From assembly GCF_018919215.1 (NCBI RefSeq), contig NZ_JAHLQK010000001.1, positions 962,430 through 1,026,429 on the forward strand: DNA of 64,000 nucleotides, in the 5' to 3' direction. Position numbers and translations under genes: made by a program. Shown piece after piece: positions 37,025 through 46,211 of this stretch (positions are counted from its first letter, which is position 1; every line of letters begins with the position of its first letter). Source of the stretch: Alkaliphilus flagellatus. GTDB taxonomy: Bacteria; Bacillota; Clostridia; Peptostreptococcales; Natronincolaceae. Under the pieces are notes generated by a model, which saw only the letters and a list, made by a program, of their open reading frames with translations, searched no databases and had not been told where the DNA came from.

Positions 37025-38065
37025 ATGAAACCAACGCAAAAAGAATTGACAGATTGGGCCATTACTCAAATACAAGAGAAATATAAGGACGATATCGCTC
37101 TGCTCATAGGGATTTCAGGGCATTCATTAGAAAATGACTGTCATGGTGAGTGCTTTGATTATTTTGTACCTACAAATGAAAATGGAAATAAGCTGGCACA
37201 GACCTTTATCATTGATGGTGTAGGCCATGACTTGTATCCGCGTTCATGGAAACGTATAGAGAACATGGCAGAATTCAATGACGATTTCACAAATGGCTTA
37301 GCCGATGCAAAAATTCTGTATTCACGCAACGAAGAAGATAAAAAGCGTTTTGTCAAGTTTCAAGAAAAGCTGATGACAAACCTTGAGGATAAAGATTTTA
37401 TGTTCAAGAAGGCTCTGGGGAAATTGGATACAGCCATGGAAATTTACCGCACAATGATATTTGAAGATTCACTTTGTAAGGTGAAGATGGGAGCAGGATT
37501 TATTGCCCGTTACTTATCCGTTGCAGTTGCTTGCATCAACGGGACATACTTTAAGCAGCGGCTTGATTTGGAGACTGTGGAGTTGTCACAGATGAAAGAA
37601 ATACCTGATAATTTTGTCACTTATTTCGAGGAGATTGTCAAAGCAAAATCTGTTGAAGAGTTGAAGAAGCTCTGTTATGAGATCATAAGCACCGCCCGGA
37701 AGTTTATCGCAGCACACAAGCCGTCAAAGGCTGAAGAGTTAAAGACGCCTATTTATAAGGATTTGGCGGCATGGTATGAGGAAATGTCGCTGACATGGCG
37801 GAGGATTTACTATCATTGTGATAATCGTGATTATCAGAGAACTTTTCCGGATGCACTTAATTTGCAACACGAGCTCAACATTATCAAAGAGGAATTTGGA
37901 CTGCGGGAAATGGATTTACTCGGGAACTTTGATGCGACGAATTTAAGTGAACTTAAGCAAAGAGCGCAGGAGTTGGAAGGGTATATCGTTTCTGAGATTG
38001 AGAGCCACGGTGTTGCTATAAATAAGTATGATACGCTGGAGCAATTTTTAGCGAAAAACAGTTAG
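37025..38065 (+). CDS. Nucleotidyltransferase-like protein of unknown function
   Basis: 346 residues. The N-terminal 100 residues resemble a nucleotidyltransferase fold in outline (GISGHSLENDCHGECFDYF in place of the classical GSxxxG...D.D), followed by a long helical region (about 130-340) without further motifs I recognise. It may be an antibiotic-modifying or toxin-type transferase, but this is inference. An upstream in-frame start exists at 36980; ATG at 37025 follows AAAGAGGTG. Codon use is clearly richer in G+C than the backbone, suggesting transfer. The next gene starts 13 bases after its stop. Confidence 0.7.
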   Translation: MKPTQKELTDWAITQIQEKYKDDIALLIGISGHSLENDCHGECFDYFVPTNENGNKLAQTFIIDGVGHDLYPRSWKRIENMAEFNDDFTNGLADAKILYSRNEEDKKRFVKFQEKLMTNLEDKDFMFKKALGKLDTAMEIYRTMIFEDSLCKVKMGAGFIARYLSVAVACINGTYFKQRLDLETVELSQMKEIPDNFVTYFEEIVKAKSVEELKKLCYEIISTARKFIAAHKPSKAEELKTPIYKDLAAWYEEMSLTWRRIYYHCDNRDYQRTFPDALNLQHELNIIKEEFGLREMDLLGNFDATNLSELKQRAQELEGYIVSEIESHGVAINKYDTLEQFLAKNS

Positions 38066-38078
38066 CGAGGTGCATTCA

Positions 38079-38336
38079 ATGAAATATAGAAATGCATCAG
38101 ACATTCTACCGGATGAATTGCTCAAAGAGATACAGAAATATGCCTCGGGCGAGACTCTGTATATTCCAAGCAACATAGAACGCAAGAAGTGGGGGCATGA
38201 TACTGGGGCAAGAATGTTTTACAAACAGCGCAATGAAGAAATTCGAAATAGATTTTTTAACAAAACAGGCATTGAAGAACTTGCTGAGGAATACTGTCTT
38301 TCACCGGAAACGGTCAGGAAGATAGTATACAAATAA
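38079..38336 (+). CDS. CD3324-like small DNA-binding protein
   Basis: 85 residues. The start MKYRNASDILPDELLKEIQK and the segment GETLYIPSNIERKKWG are typical of small CD3324-type proteins related to the Mor transcription activator; the C-terminus (ELAEEYCLSPETVRKIVYK) is a helix-turn-helix. It probably binds DNA. GTG at 38070 is upstream, but AGCGAGG fits ATG at 38079. Paired with the nucleotidyltransferase-like gene, which it may regulate; R5 follows about 45 bases later. Confidence 0.8.
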   Translation: MKYRNASDILPDELLKEIQKYASGETLYIPSNIERKKWGHDTGARMFYKQRNEEIRNRFFNKTGIEELAEEYCLSPETVRKIVYK

Positions 38337-38381
38337 TATGCACAGTACATGACTTTATAACCAGATATATTTTTTTCATTA

Positions 38382-38545
38382 GAAGTGTTCCATAATGTGA
38401 AAAAGGTAGATTGGTCTATTTTGATAGCAGCAGCCCAGGCGGCTATAAACCATAAAGAATAAATCGGTAAAGCTTAAAATAGTATATGCATTAAATAAAG
38501 TAGGGTATTGTCTTTTAGCGGAGACGGTACCCTATTTATTATAAA
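38382..38545 (+). repeat. ppdK-derived repeat R5
   Basis: GAAGTGTTCCATAATGTGAA, then AGATTGGTCTATTTTGATAGC, the core AGCAGCCCAGGCGGCTATAAA, a shortened spacer and a terminator (38501-38534). Left terminal repeat present, right terminal repeat not seen. Confidence 0.7.
38501..38540 (+). terminator. Terminator within repeat R5
   Basis: 13-bp stem with two G-T pairs (38501-38513 and 38522-38534) followed by TTTATTAT. Confidence 0.8.
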
Positions 38546-38629
38546 AAAACACAAACTCTACACTATCGCACCAGAGTTTATGTTGTGTGTTATAATTTGA
38601 ACTGTAGTTATCAGAAGAGAGGTAATTAG

Positions 38630-39334
38630 ATGGGAAATTATAGAACATCAGAAGTGGCTAAAATCATAGGAGTACATCCTAATACTGTGATATCATATGA
38701 AAAGTTAGGTTATATAAGTACTGTTGCAAGAATGCAAAATAGATATAGAATTTATACAGAACAACATATTGAACAAATTAAGATGGCAAGATTAGCTTTA
38801 AAGAGTGAATCAGTCAAAACTTATATGAGGCTTAAAGTAAGAGATATTTTAAGAACACTTGCAAAGGGAGATTTAGACAAAGCCTTATTATTAAGTCAAA
38901 ACTTTTTGTTGAAAATACAGAAGGAAAAAGATAGTGAATATAAAGCTATAAAAGAAATAAAAAAGGTTCTGAAGGAGTATGTGGAGGAGAAACAGAATAT
39001 TTCTTTAAAAAGAAGTAAAGTTGCAGAATCGGTAGGTGTATCTATAGATGTAATTATTAATTGGGAAAGAAACGGAATATTAAGTATACCAAGAAACAAT
39101 AAAAATAATTATCGTATTTATTCTGAAAATGAATTAGTTTTATTAAAGATTATTAAGCTTTTAAGAGATGAAAACTATAGTACACAATGTATAAGAAAGA
39201 TGATTGTAAAAATAAAATTCAATGATTTTGAATTCCTAAATAAAGATGATGAGCTATTATCCTCCATAGAAGAAAAAGAAAAAGATTTGAAGAATTTAAT
39301 TTCTCATATAAATAAATTAATCAATGAAAGATAA
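38630..39334 (+). CDS. MerR-type regulator with two HTH domains
   Basis: 234 residues with two MerR-like winged-HTH modules in one chain: YRTSEVAKIIGVHPNTVISYE followed by NRYRIYTEQ (about 1-65), and SKVAESVGVSIDVIINWE followed by NYRIYSENE (about 135-195). A helical linker joins them and a short coiled tail ends the protein, without an evident ligand domain. Duplicated MerR modules are uncommon. Likely regulator of the UvrA-like gene 51 bases downstream. AGAGAGG precedes the ATG. Confidence 0.8.
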   Translation: MGNYRTSEVAKIIGVHPNTVISYEKLGYISTVARMQNRYRIYTEQHIEQIKMARLALKSESVKTYMRLKVRDILRTLAKGDLDKALLLSQNFLLKIQKEKDSEYKAIKEIKKVLKEYVEEKQNISLKRSKVAESVGVSIDVIINWERNGILSIPRNNKNNYRIYSENELVLLKIIKLLRDENYSTQCIRKMIVKIKFNDFEFLNKDDELLSSIEEKEKDLKNLISHINKLINER

Positions 39335-39385
39335 AATATGAGTTTAAAACAAATGAATATATTAAGTACTTGGGAGTGGTTATAA

Positions 39386-41623
39386 ATGGATAAAGAATTC
39401 ATAGTTTTAAAAGGCTGTAAGGAAAATAATTTAAAAGATATTTCATTAGAAATACCTAAGAGAAAAATAACAATATTTACAGGAGTATCTGGTTCAGGAA
39501 AATCATCTATTGTTTTTGAAACAATTGCAAAAGAAGCTCAACGCCAATTAAACGAGACTTTCAGTGCTTTTATAAGAAATTTTTTGCCTAAGTATGGTGA
39601 GGTTAAAGCTGATCATATAGAAAATTTATCAACGCCAATCATTATTGACCAAAGTAGAATTGGAGGAAATTCTAGATCAACTTTAGGGACTGTTACAGAT
39701 ATAAATTCATTCCTTAGAGCTTTATATTCAAGATTTGGAAGCACCTATCTTGGTAAGGCTAATATGTTTTCTTTCAATGATGTTAATGGAATGTGCCCAG
39801 AATGCGAAGGTCTAGGTAAAAAGCTAGTTGTTAATATGAGTGAGATACTAGATAAAAGTAAATCATTAAATGAAGGAGCTATTTTACTTTCAGGTTTTGG
39901 AGTAGGTTCTTGGCATTGGAAGCTATTTGCTGAATCGGGATACTTTGATAGTGATAAGAAGATATGTGATTATTCAAAGGAAGAGTTAGATAAATTTTTA
40001 TATGCTGGACCAGAGAAAATTAAGACAGATGAAACAGGTGGAATGAATGTAACTTATGAAGGATTAATAGTTAAATTTAATAGGTTATATTTAAAAAAAG
40101 AAGGAGAAATTTCTGAAACTGCTAAGAAAAAGCTAAGTAAACTTCTTATAGAAGATAAATGTCCTGTTTGTAAAGGCAGAAGGCTTCATGAAAGAGTATA
40201 TGGTTGTTTAATTAATGGCTATAATATAGCAGATTTAACTAGTATGCAAATTGACGAATTAGTTGAGATAATTAAAGAAATAAATGAGCCAGAAGCAGAA
40301 CCTTTAGTTAAGGGGATAGTAGAAAAATTAAATAACATTATAGATATAGGTCTTGGATATTTAACTTTAGACAGAGAAACCTCATCATTGTCAGGTGGCG
40401 AATCTCAACGTATAAAGATGGTAAAGCATTTAAATAGCAATCTTGTAGATTTAATGTATATATTTGATGAGCCTAGTATAGGACTTCATCCGAGAGACGT
40501 TTATAAGTTAAATAATCTTTTAAGAAAGCTACGTGATAAAGGAAACACTGTAATAGTTGTCGAACATGATTCTGATGTTATTAAAATTGCGGATCATATT
40601 ATAGATGTAGGGCCAAGGGCAGGAAAATATGGTGGTGAAATTGTATATGAAGGAAGTTATGAAAATTTACTTAAATCAGGAACCTTAACTGGAAATGCTT
40701 TAAATAAATTTCTTCATATTAAAGAACAGGTGAGAGAACATAAGGGATATTTAAAAGCTGTAAATTGTAATGAAAATAACCTAAAAAATATTTCTGTTAC
40801 AATACCTAAGGGCGTTTTAACAGTAGTAACAGGAGTTGCAGGCTCAGGTAAAAGTACATTAATTAAATATGAATTCTTAAAGCAAAATAAAGAAGCTGTA
40901 TTAATAGATCAAAGCCCTGTATCTGCAAATTCCAGATCTAGTTTAGCAACATATAGTGGAATCATGGATAATATAAGAAAAGCTTTTGCAAATGCAAATA
41001 ATGTTAATATTTCATTATTTAGCTCAAATTCAGATGGAGCTTGTGAAAATTGTAATGGAAGCGGAATAATAGAAACAAACCTTGCGTTTATGGAAAATAT
41101 AAAAAGCACTTGCGATGTTTGTGAAGGTAAAAAATATAAAAAAGAAGTTTTAGGATATAAATTTCAAAGTAAAAATATAATAGAAGTTCTTGGAATGTCA
41201 GTTTCAGAAGCAATTGAATTCTTTAACTTAAAGCAAATTAAAACAAAACTGCAATCTATTGAACAAATGGGGATTGGATATTTAACTTTAGGTCAAACTC
41301 TCGATACATTATCAGGGGGCGAATGTCAAAGATTAAAGCTTGCTAGTGAACTTCATAATGAGAGCTCCATATATATATTAGACGAACCTACAACAGGGCT
41401 TCATATGGCTGATGTTGAAAAATTTATAAATATAGTTGAGAATATTGTAGATAGAGGTAATACAGTCATAATAATAGAACATAATATTGATATAATTAAG
41501 AGAGCGGATTGGATTATTGATATGGGACCTGAAGGTGGAATAAAAGGTGGAGACGTAATATTTGAAGGAACACCAAAGCAATTATGTAACTGTGAGAAGT
41601 CATTAACATCTAAATATATTTAG
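39386..41623 (+). CDS. UvrA-like ABC ATPase (short UvrA paralogue, putative drug resistance)
   Basis: 745 residues, shorter than the roughly 940 of housekeeping UvrA. Two ATPase modules, each with Walker A (GVSGSGKSS near 33 and GVAGSGKST near 490), ABC signature (LSGGESQRIKMV and LSGGECQRLKLA) and Walker B (FDEPSIGLHP and LDEPTTGLH). Two zinc-type Cys pairs (CPECEGLG, CENCNGSG) remain, while the UvrB-binding and insertion region looks reduced. Relatives of this size occur beside drug-efflux or antibiotic genes and are proposed to protect DNA or confer resistance. Preceded by a MerR-type regulator. Confidence 0.9.
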   Translation: MDKEFIVLKGCKENNLKDISLEIPKRKITIFTGVSGSGKSSIVFETIAKEAQRQLNETFSAFIRNFLPKYGEVKADHIENLSTPIIIDQSRIGGNSRSTLGTVTDINSFLRALYSRFGSTYLGKANMFSFNDVNGMCPECEGLGKKLVVNMSEILDKSKSLNEGAILLSGFGVGSWHWKLFAESGYFDSDKKICDYSKEELDKFLYAGPEKIKTDETGGMNVTYEGLIVKFNRLYLKKEGEISETAKKKLSKLLIEDKCPVCKGRRLHERVYGCLINGYNIADLTSMQIDELVEIIKEINEPEAEPLVKGIVEKLNNIIDIGLGYLTLDRETSSLSGGESQRIKMVKHLNSNLVDLMYIFDEPSIGLHPRDVYKLNNLLRKLRDKGNTVIVVEHDSDVIKIADHIIDVGPRAGKYGGEIVYEGSYENLLKSGTLTGNALNKFLHIKEQVREHKGYLKAVNCNENNLKNISVTIPKGVLTVVTGVAGSGKSTLIKYEFLKQNKEAVLIDQSPVSANSRSSLATYSGIMDNIRKAFANANNVNISLFSSNSDGACENCNGSGIIETNLAFMENIKSTCDVCEGKKYKKEVLGYKFQSKNIIEVLGMSVSEAIEFFNLKQIKTKLQSIEQMGIGYLTLGQTLDTLSGGECQRLKLASELHNESSIYILDEPTTGLHMADVEKFINIVENIVDRGNTVIIIEHNIDIIKRADWIIDMGPEGGIKGGDVIFEGTPKQLCNCEKSLTSKYI

Positions 41624-41658
41624 TTTATTTTCTTAAATAACATTTTTTGATATTTGAT

Positions 41659-41868
41659 GATCGGTATATTATGATAACAGCAGTACATGCGGCTATTAGC
41701 AACAGAGACCAATCGAAGTAAGCCTTAAAAACAATTAGTTAAAGCTTCAAAGGCTTTATATACTAAAGGTTTGATAGATTTAGTATAAAATAAAGTAAGG
41801 GTATTATTTCTTAGTGATTTTAAGAAATAATACCCTGTTTTTATTGATTCCTTGTATTTTGGAACATA
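41659..41868 (+). repeat. ppdK-derived repeat R6 (left terminal repeat lost)
   Basis: GATCGGTATATTATGATAAC, the core CATGCGGCTATTAGCAACA, GAGACCAATCGAAGTAAGCC, a spacer ending in a perfect terminator, then CTTGTATTTTGGAACAT, a degenerate right terminal repeat. This copy preserves the longest 3'-flank-like spacer, including AAAGGCTTTATATACTAAAGG. Confidence 0.7.
41798..41842 (+). terminator. Terminator within repeat R6
   Basis: Perfect 16-bp stem (41798-41813 and 41821-41836), 7-base loop, then GTTTTTATT. Confidence 0.9.
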
Positions 41869-42006
41869 AAATTGGTCAAAACTCTTTTTTATTAAGAAAT
41901 ATGGAGCATATCAATAAAAATATAATGAATAACATAAAAATTATATTGATAAACAATAAAACATATGTTAAAATCAAATCAATAATATATAAGTGAGGTG
42001 CTTTAT

Positions 42007-42459
42007 GTGAAACAGGTTTCAACACTCTTTTTAAAGGTAGTAGTCTTTCTTCTTGCATTTCCGGTTCTTGCTTTGTGCATATTTTGGGTGCCTGGATTTG
42101 TAAACTACTTACCCTATCCCATTTTAATCGGTGTGTATGCAACGGCGATATCGTATTGCTTTGCTCTGTATCAAACTTTAAAACTTTTAAGCTATATTGA
42201 TAAGAACAAAGCTTTCTCGGAATTATCTGTAAAGGCTTTAAAGAATATAAAATACTGTGCAAACACAATCAGTATTATATATGCAGTACTCATACCATTC
42301 TTAGTTCCTATAGCGGATGCAGACGACGCCCCAGGTCTCGTAGGATTCCCAATCATCATTATTTTTGCGTCAGTTGTGATTGCAGTCTTTGCTGCTGTTC
42401 TTCAAAGGCTTTTACAAGATGCTATTGATATAAAATCAGAAAATGACTTAACAGTATGA
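42007..42459 (+). CDS. DUF2975 family membrane protein
   Basis: 150 residues with four hydrophobic segments (about 7-30, 38-58, 85-110, 115-140) and the DUF2975 pattern (LLSYIDKNKAFSELSVKALKN in the middle). Function unknown. A GTG at 41998 is possible but GAGGTG fits GTG at 42007. The XRE-type regulator gene starts 8 bases after its stop; DUF2975 and such a small regulator are a recurring pair in Firmicutes. Confidence 0.85.
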   Translation: MKQVSTLFLKVVVFLLAFPVLALCIFWVPGFVNYLPYPILIGVYATAISYCFALYQTLKLLSYIDKNKAFSELSVKALKNIKYCANTISIIYAVLIPFLVPIADADDAPGLVGFPIIIIFASVVIAVFAAVLQRLLQDAIDIKSENDLTV

Positions 42460-42467
42460 GGTGAGAT

Positions 42468-42677
42468 ATGGCTATTATAATTAATATTGATGTGATGCTG
42501 GCTAAAAGGAAAATGAGTGTAACAGAACTTACAGAGAAGGTTGGAATAACCATGGCAAATCTCTCTATACTAAAGAACGGAAAGGCGAAAGCTATTAGGT
42601 TTTCAACTTTAGAGGCAATATGCAAAGCTTTGGACTGCCAACCAGGTGATATTTTAGAATATAGAAATGACATATAA
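42468..42677 (+). CDS. Small XRE/YozG-type HTH regulator
   Basis: 69-residue Cro/CI-type DNA-binding protein: MLAKRKMSVTELTEKVGI, then TMANLSILKNGKAKAIRFST and LEAICKALDCQPGDILEY. This is the compact single-domain form usually paired with DUF2975. GAGGTGAG precedes the ATG. Probably regulates its own two-gene operon. Confidence 0.9.
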   Translation: MAIIINIDVMLAKRKMSVTELTEKVGITMANLSILKNGKAKAIRFSTLEAICKALDCQPGDILEYRNDI

Positions 42678-42744
42678 ATGTGAAGTTGACTACTGCAAGT
42701 AGATTAGTTAAATATTCAGTAAAGTTTATTTGAGGAGGCAATAT

Positions 42745-44091
42745 ATGAAAATTAAATTAATTCAACCTGCAATGCTACCAAGACCTATGGATACAAAGTT
42801 AAAAACAAGAATGTCTCCTTCGTTAGCTTTACTAACAATAGCAAATCTTACGCCGAAAGAGCATGAAGTTATTATTGAAAATGAAAATGTTGAAAAGATA
42901 GATTTTGATGAACCTGTAGATTTGGTAGCAATAACTGTCACTGTAGATGTTATGAATAGAGCGGTGGAAATATTAAAGGAGTTTAAAAATCGTGGAGTAA
43001 CAGTAATTGCAGGAGGGATACATATTACAGCAGATCCAGAGGGAGCTCTCCATAGTTTTGACGCAATATGTGTGGGAATGGCTGAGAGAGTTTGGGCAAG
43101 AATCCTTAAGGATAAAGAAAATAATTCACTTAAGAGGATATATTATGATATGGAAAATATTGCTGGCAAAGAAATAGTATCACCTCAGTATAACATTATT
43201 GATAATAAAAAGTATTTATATACTAATATAATTAGTACTAGCAGGGGATGTCCTTTTGAATGTGATTTCTGCTATAATAGTTGCAAAAATGTACTTAAAA
43301 CTTATATTAATAGACCTATAGACGATGTAATTAAAGATATAAATGCATTAAAAACAAGACATATAATGTTTATTGATGATAATTTTATTGGAAATCCCAA
43401 ATGGACTAAAAAATTATTAAAGGAAATAAAACCGCTTAAACTAAAGTGGAACGCAGCGGTTACTTCTAATGTAGTAGACATGCCTGAATTATTAGATGAA
43501 ATGAAGGAGGCTGGTTGTAAAAGTCTATTTATAGGTTTTGAAAGTATAAATAGCAAGTCATTAGATAGTGTCCATAAGGTACAAAATAGTGTAAATAGAT
43601 ATGAGAAACTTGTAGATGAAATTCATAAAAGGGAAATAATGATAAATGCAAGTTTTGTTTTCGGATTAGATGAAGATGATGTCTCTGTATTTAAGAATAC
43701 ATTAGAATGGATAGTTAAAAATAAGATAGAAACTGTAACCTCACATATCCTTACCCCTTATCCTGGTACAAAGGTACACTCATCATTAATAGAGGAAAAT
43801 AGAATTGTAGATTTTAATTTGTCAAATTATAATACTGCGCATGTCGTATATAAACCCAAGAATATGACAGCAGAAGAATTATATAATGGCTATCTATGGA
43901 TATATAAAGAAGTGTACACGTTTAAAAATATAATGAAAAGACTACCAAAATCTAAAAAGCAATGGATTCCATTTCTAGCATTTAATTTCTTTTATAGGAA
44001 GTTTGGAAAGTTGACAGAATTATTGTGCAATATAGTTTCTTTTAAAAATATAGGAAGATTTTTTAGGTGGTTAGCTTATTGTATAAAGTAG
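42745..44091 (+). CDS. Cobalamin-binding-domain radical SAM protein
   Basis: B12-binding plus radical-SAM enzyme of the large class that methylates or rearranges unreactive carbon atoms. 448 residues. N-terminal B12-type Rossmann domain (about 1-135) with VAGGIHITADPEGAL, radical-SAM cysteines 169, 173 and 176 in SRGCPFECDFCYNS, and a C-terminal helical region (about 355-448) with LPKSKKQWIPFLAFNFFYRK. The cobalamin-ligating DxHxxG motif is not visible, as in many of this class. Substrate unknown. TTG at 42730 overlaps GAGGAGG, so ATG at 42745 is used. No operon partner. Confidence 0.88.
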   Translation: MKIKLIQPAMLPRPMDTKLKTRMSPSLALLTIANLTPKEHEVIIENENVEKIDFDEPVDLVAITVTVDVMNRAVEILKEFKNRGVTVIAGGIHITADPEGALHSFDAICVGMAERVWARILKDKENNSLKRIYYDMENIAGKEIVSPQYNIIDNKKYLYTNIISTSRGCPFECDFCYNSCKNVLKTYINRPIDDVIKDINALKTRHIMFIDDNFIGNPKWTKKLLKEIKPLKLKWNAAVTSNVVDMPELLDEMKEAGCKSLFIGFESINSKSLDSVHKVQNSVNRYEKLVDEIHKREIMINASFVFGLDEDDVSVFKNTLEWIVKNKIETVTSHILTPYPGTKVHSSLIEENRIVDFNLSNYNTAHVVYKPKNMTAEELYNGYLWIYKEVYTFKNIMKRLPKSKKQWIPFLAFNFFYRKFGKLTELLCNIVSFKNIGRFFRWLAYCIK

Positions 44092-44164
44092 GTGGCGGAA
44101 TTTTTATCTTTCTATTATTTATAAATTGAGTGTGTTTACAATCGGAACTTAAGAAAATGAACAC

Positions 44165-44342
<178 letters not shown>

Positions 44343-44550
44343 TTTACCATAGTAGTGTGACCTAAAATTATATAGTGAGAGTTCTTTCAACACATTCGCA
44401 GATAAAAACCTTTGATACTAATGGTTACAAGAAGTATTTTTAACATTTTTCTTTTTAGATAAAATCTCTATTTCAGCTTATGTAAAATCAATGTTTCTTG
44501 TTCTACCCATTGAGCCCCCCCTCCTATTTTCTCCATTATACTTAATTTTA

Positions 44551-44610
44551 AGTAAAAAAGTACCCTGTAAGTTAACACAGCCTCTTTTCTGTGTCTATCT
44601 TACAGGGTAC
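44551..44610 (-). terminator. Terminator of cyuA (minus strand)
   Basis: Arms GTACCCTGTAAG (44560-44571) and CTTACAGGGTAC (44599-44610) enclose a second hairpin (ACACAG/CTGTGT). Read leftward it ends in CTTTTTTACTT. Lies immediately after the cyuA stop. Confidence 0.85.
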
Positions 44611-44613
44611 AGT

Positions 44614-45921
<1,308 letters not shown>

Positions 45922-45950
45922 TCAGGGTTTGTTTTTTACTTTTTATATAG

Positions 45951-45967
45951 AGCAAAAAATATGCCAA
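45951..45967 (-). promoter_or_regulatory. Sigma-54 (-24/-12) promoter of cyuA
   Basis: Minus strand reads TTGGCATATTTTTTGCT, matching the TTGGCAC-N5-TTGCW consensus except for one T. About 45 bases upstream of the cyuA start. Confidence 0.8.
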
Positions 45968-46030
45968 TTTTGAATCAGACAAAAAAGGGAGGGATTAGAA
46001 TCGGAAAGAAAGGTAAAATGAGTAAAGAAT

Positions 46031-46076
46031 ATGGTTAAAATGGTCAGATTAACCATATATATAACCAAATAGACCA
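46031..46076. promoter_or_regulatory. Candidate upstream activator sites for the sigma-54 regulator
   Basis: Nested inverted repeats between the two divergent promoters: ATGGTTAA (46031-46038) with TTAACCAT (46049-46056), and TGGTC (46041-46045) with GACCA (46072-46076). They lie 64 and about 62 or more bases from the two promoters, a usual place for enhancer-binding-protein sites. Confidence 0.5.
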
Positions 46077-46137
46077 ATTAAAATAAACTGAAAAGGCTAA
46101 AAAATATAAATTTTTTTTAAAAATGCCGAAAAAAATT

Positions 46138-46154
46138 TTGGCATAGTTTTTGCT
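46138..46154 (+). promoter_or_regulatory. Sigma-54 (-24/-12) promoter of the patB-ridA operon
   Basis: TTGGCATAGTTTTTGCT matches the -24/-12 consensus with the same single T as the cyuA promoter on the opposite strand. About 58 bases before the coding start. Confidence 0.82.
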
Positions 46155-46211
46155 CATTATATTTAATATCAACTGCAAACAGCAAGGGCAGTGAGGAAAG
46201 GAAGATTTATT

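Noticed and set aside
29974-41868. Calling R1-R6 a CRISPR array or a classical integron
   Set aside because: Units are 1-4 kb apart with genes between, not spacer-sized; no cas genes, no integrase, and no canonical attC RYYYAAC/GTTRRRY core was found.
41814-41996. 60-codon open frame after the UvrA-like gene
   Set aside because: It begins inside the terminator and tail of repeat R6, has no ribosome site and is extremely AT-rich; treated as chance.
46138-46154. Treating the -24/-12 site as a chance match
   Set aside because: Kept instead as a promoter because an independent, nearly identical site faces the other way 170 bases off and a sigma-54 activator gene is adjacent.
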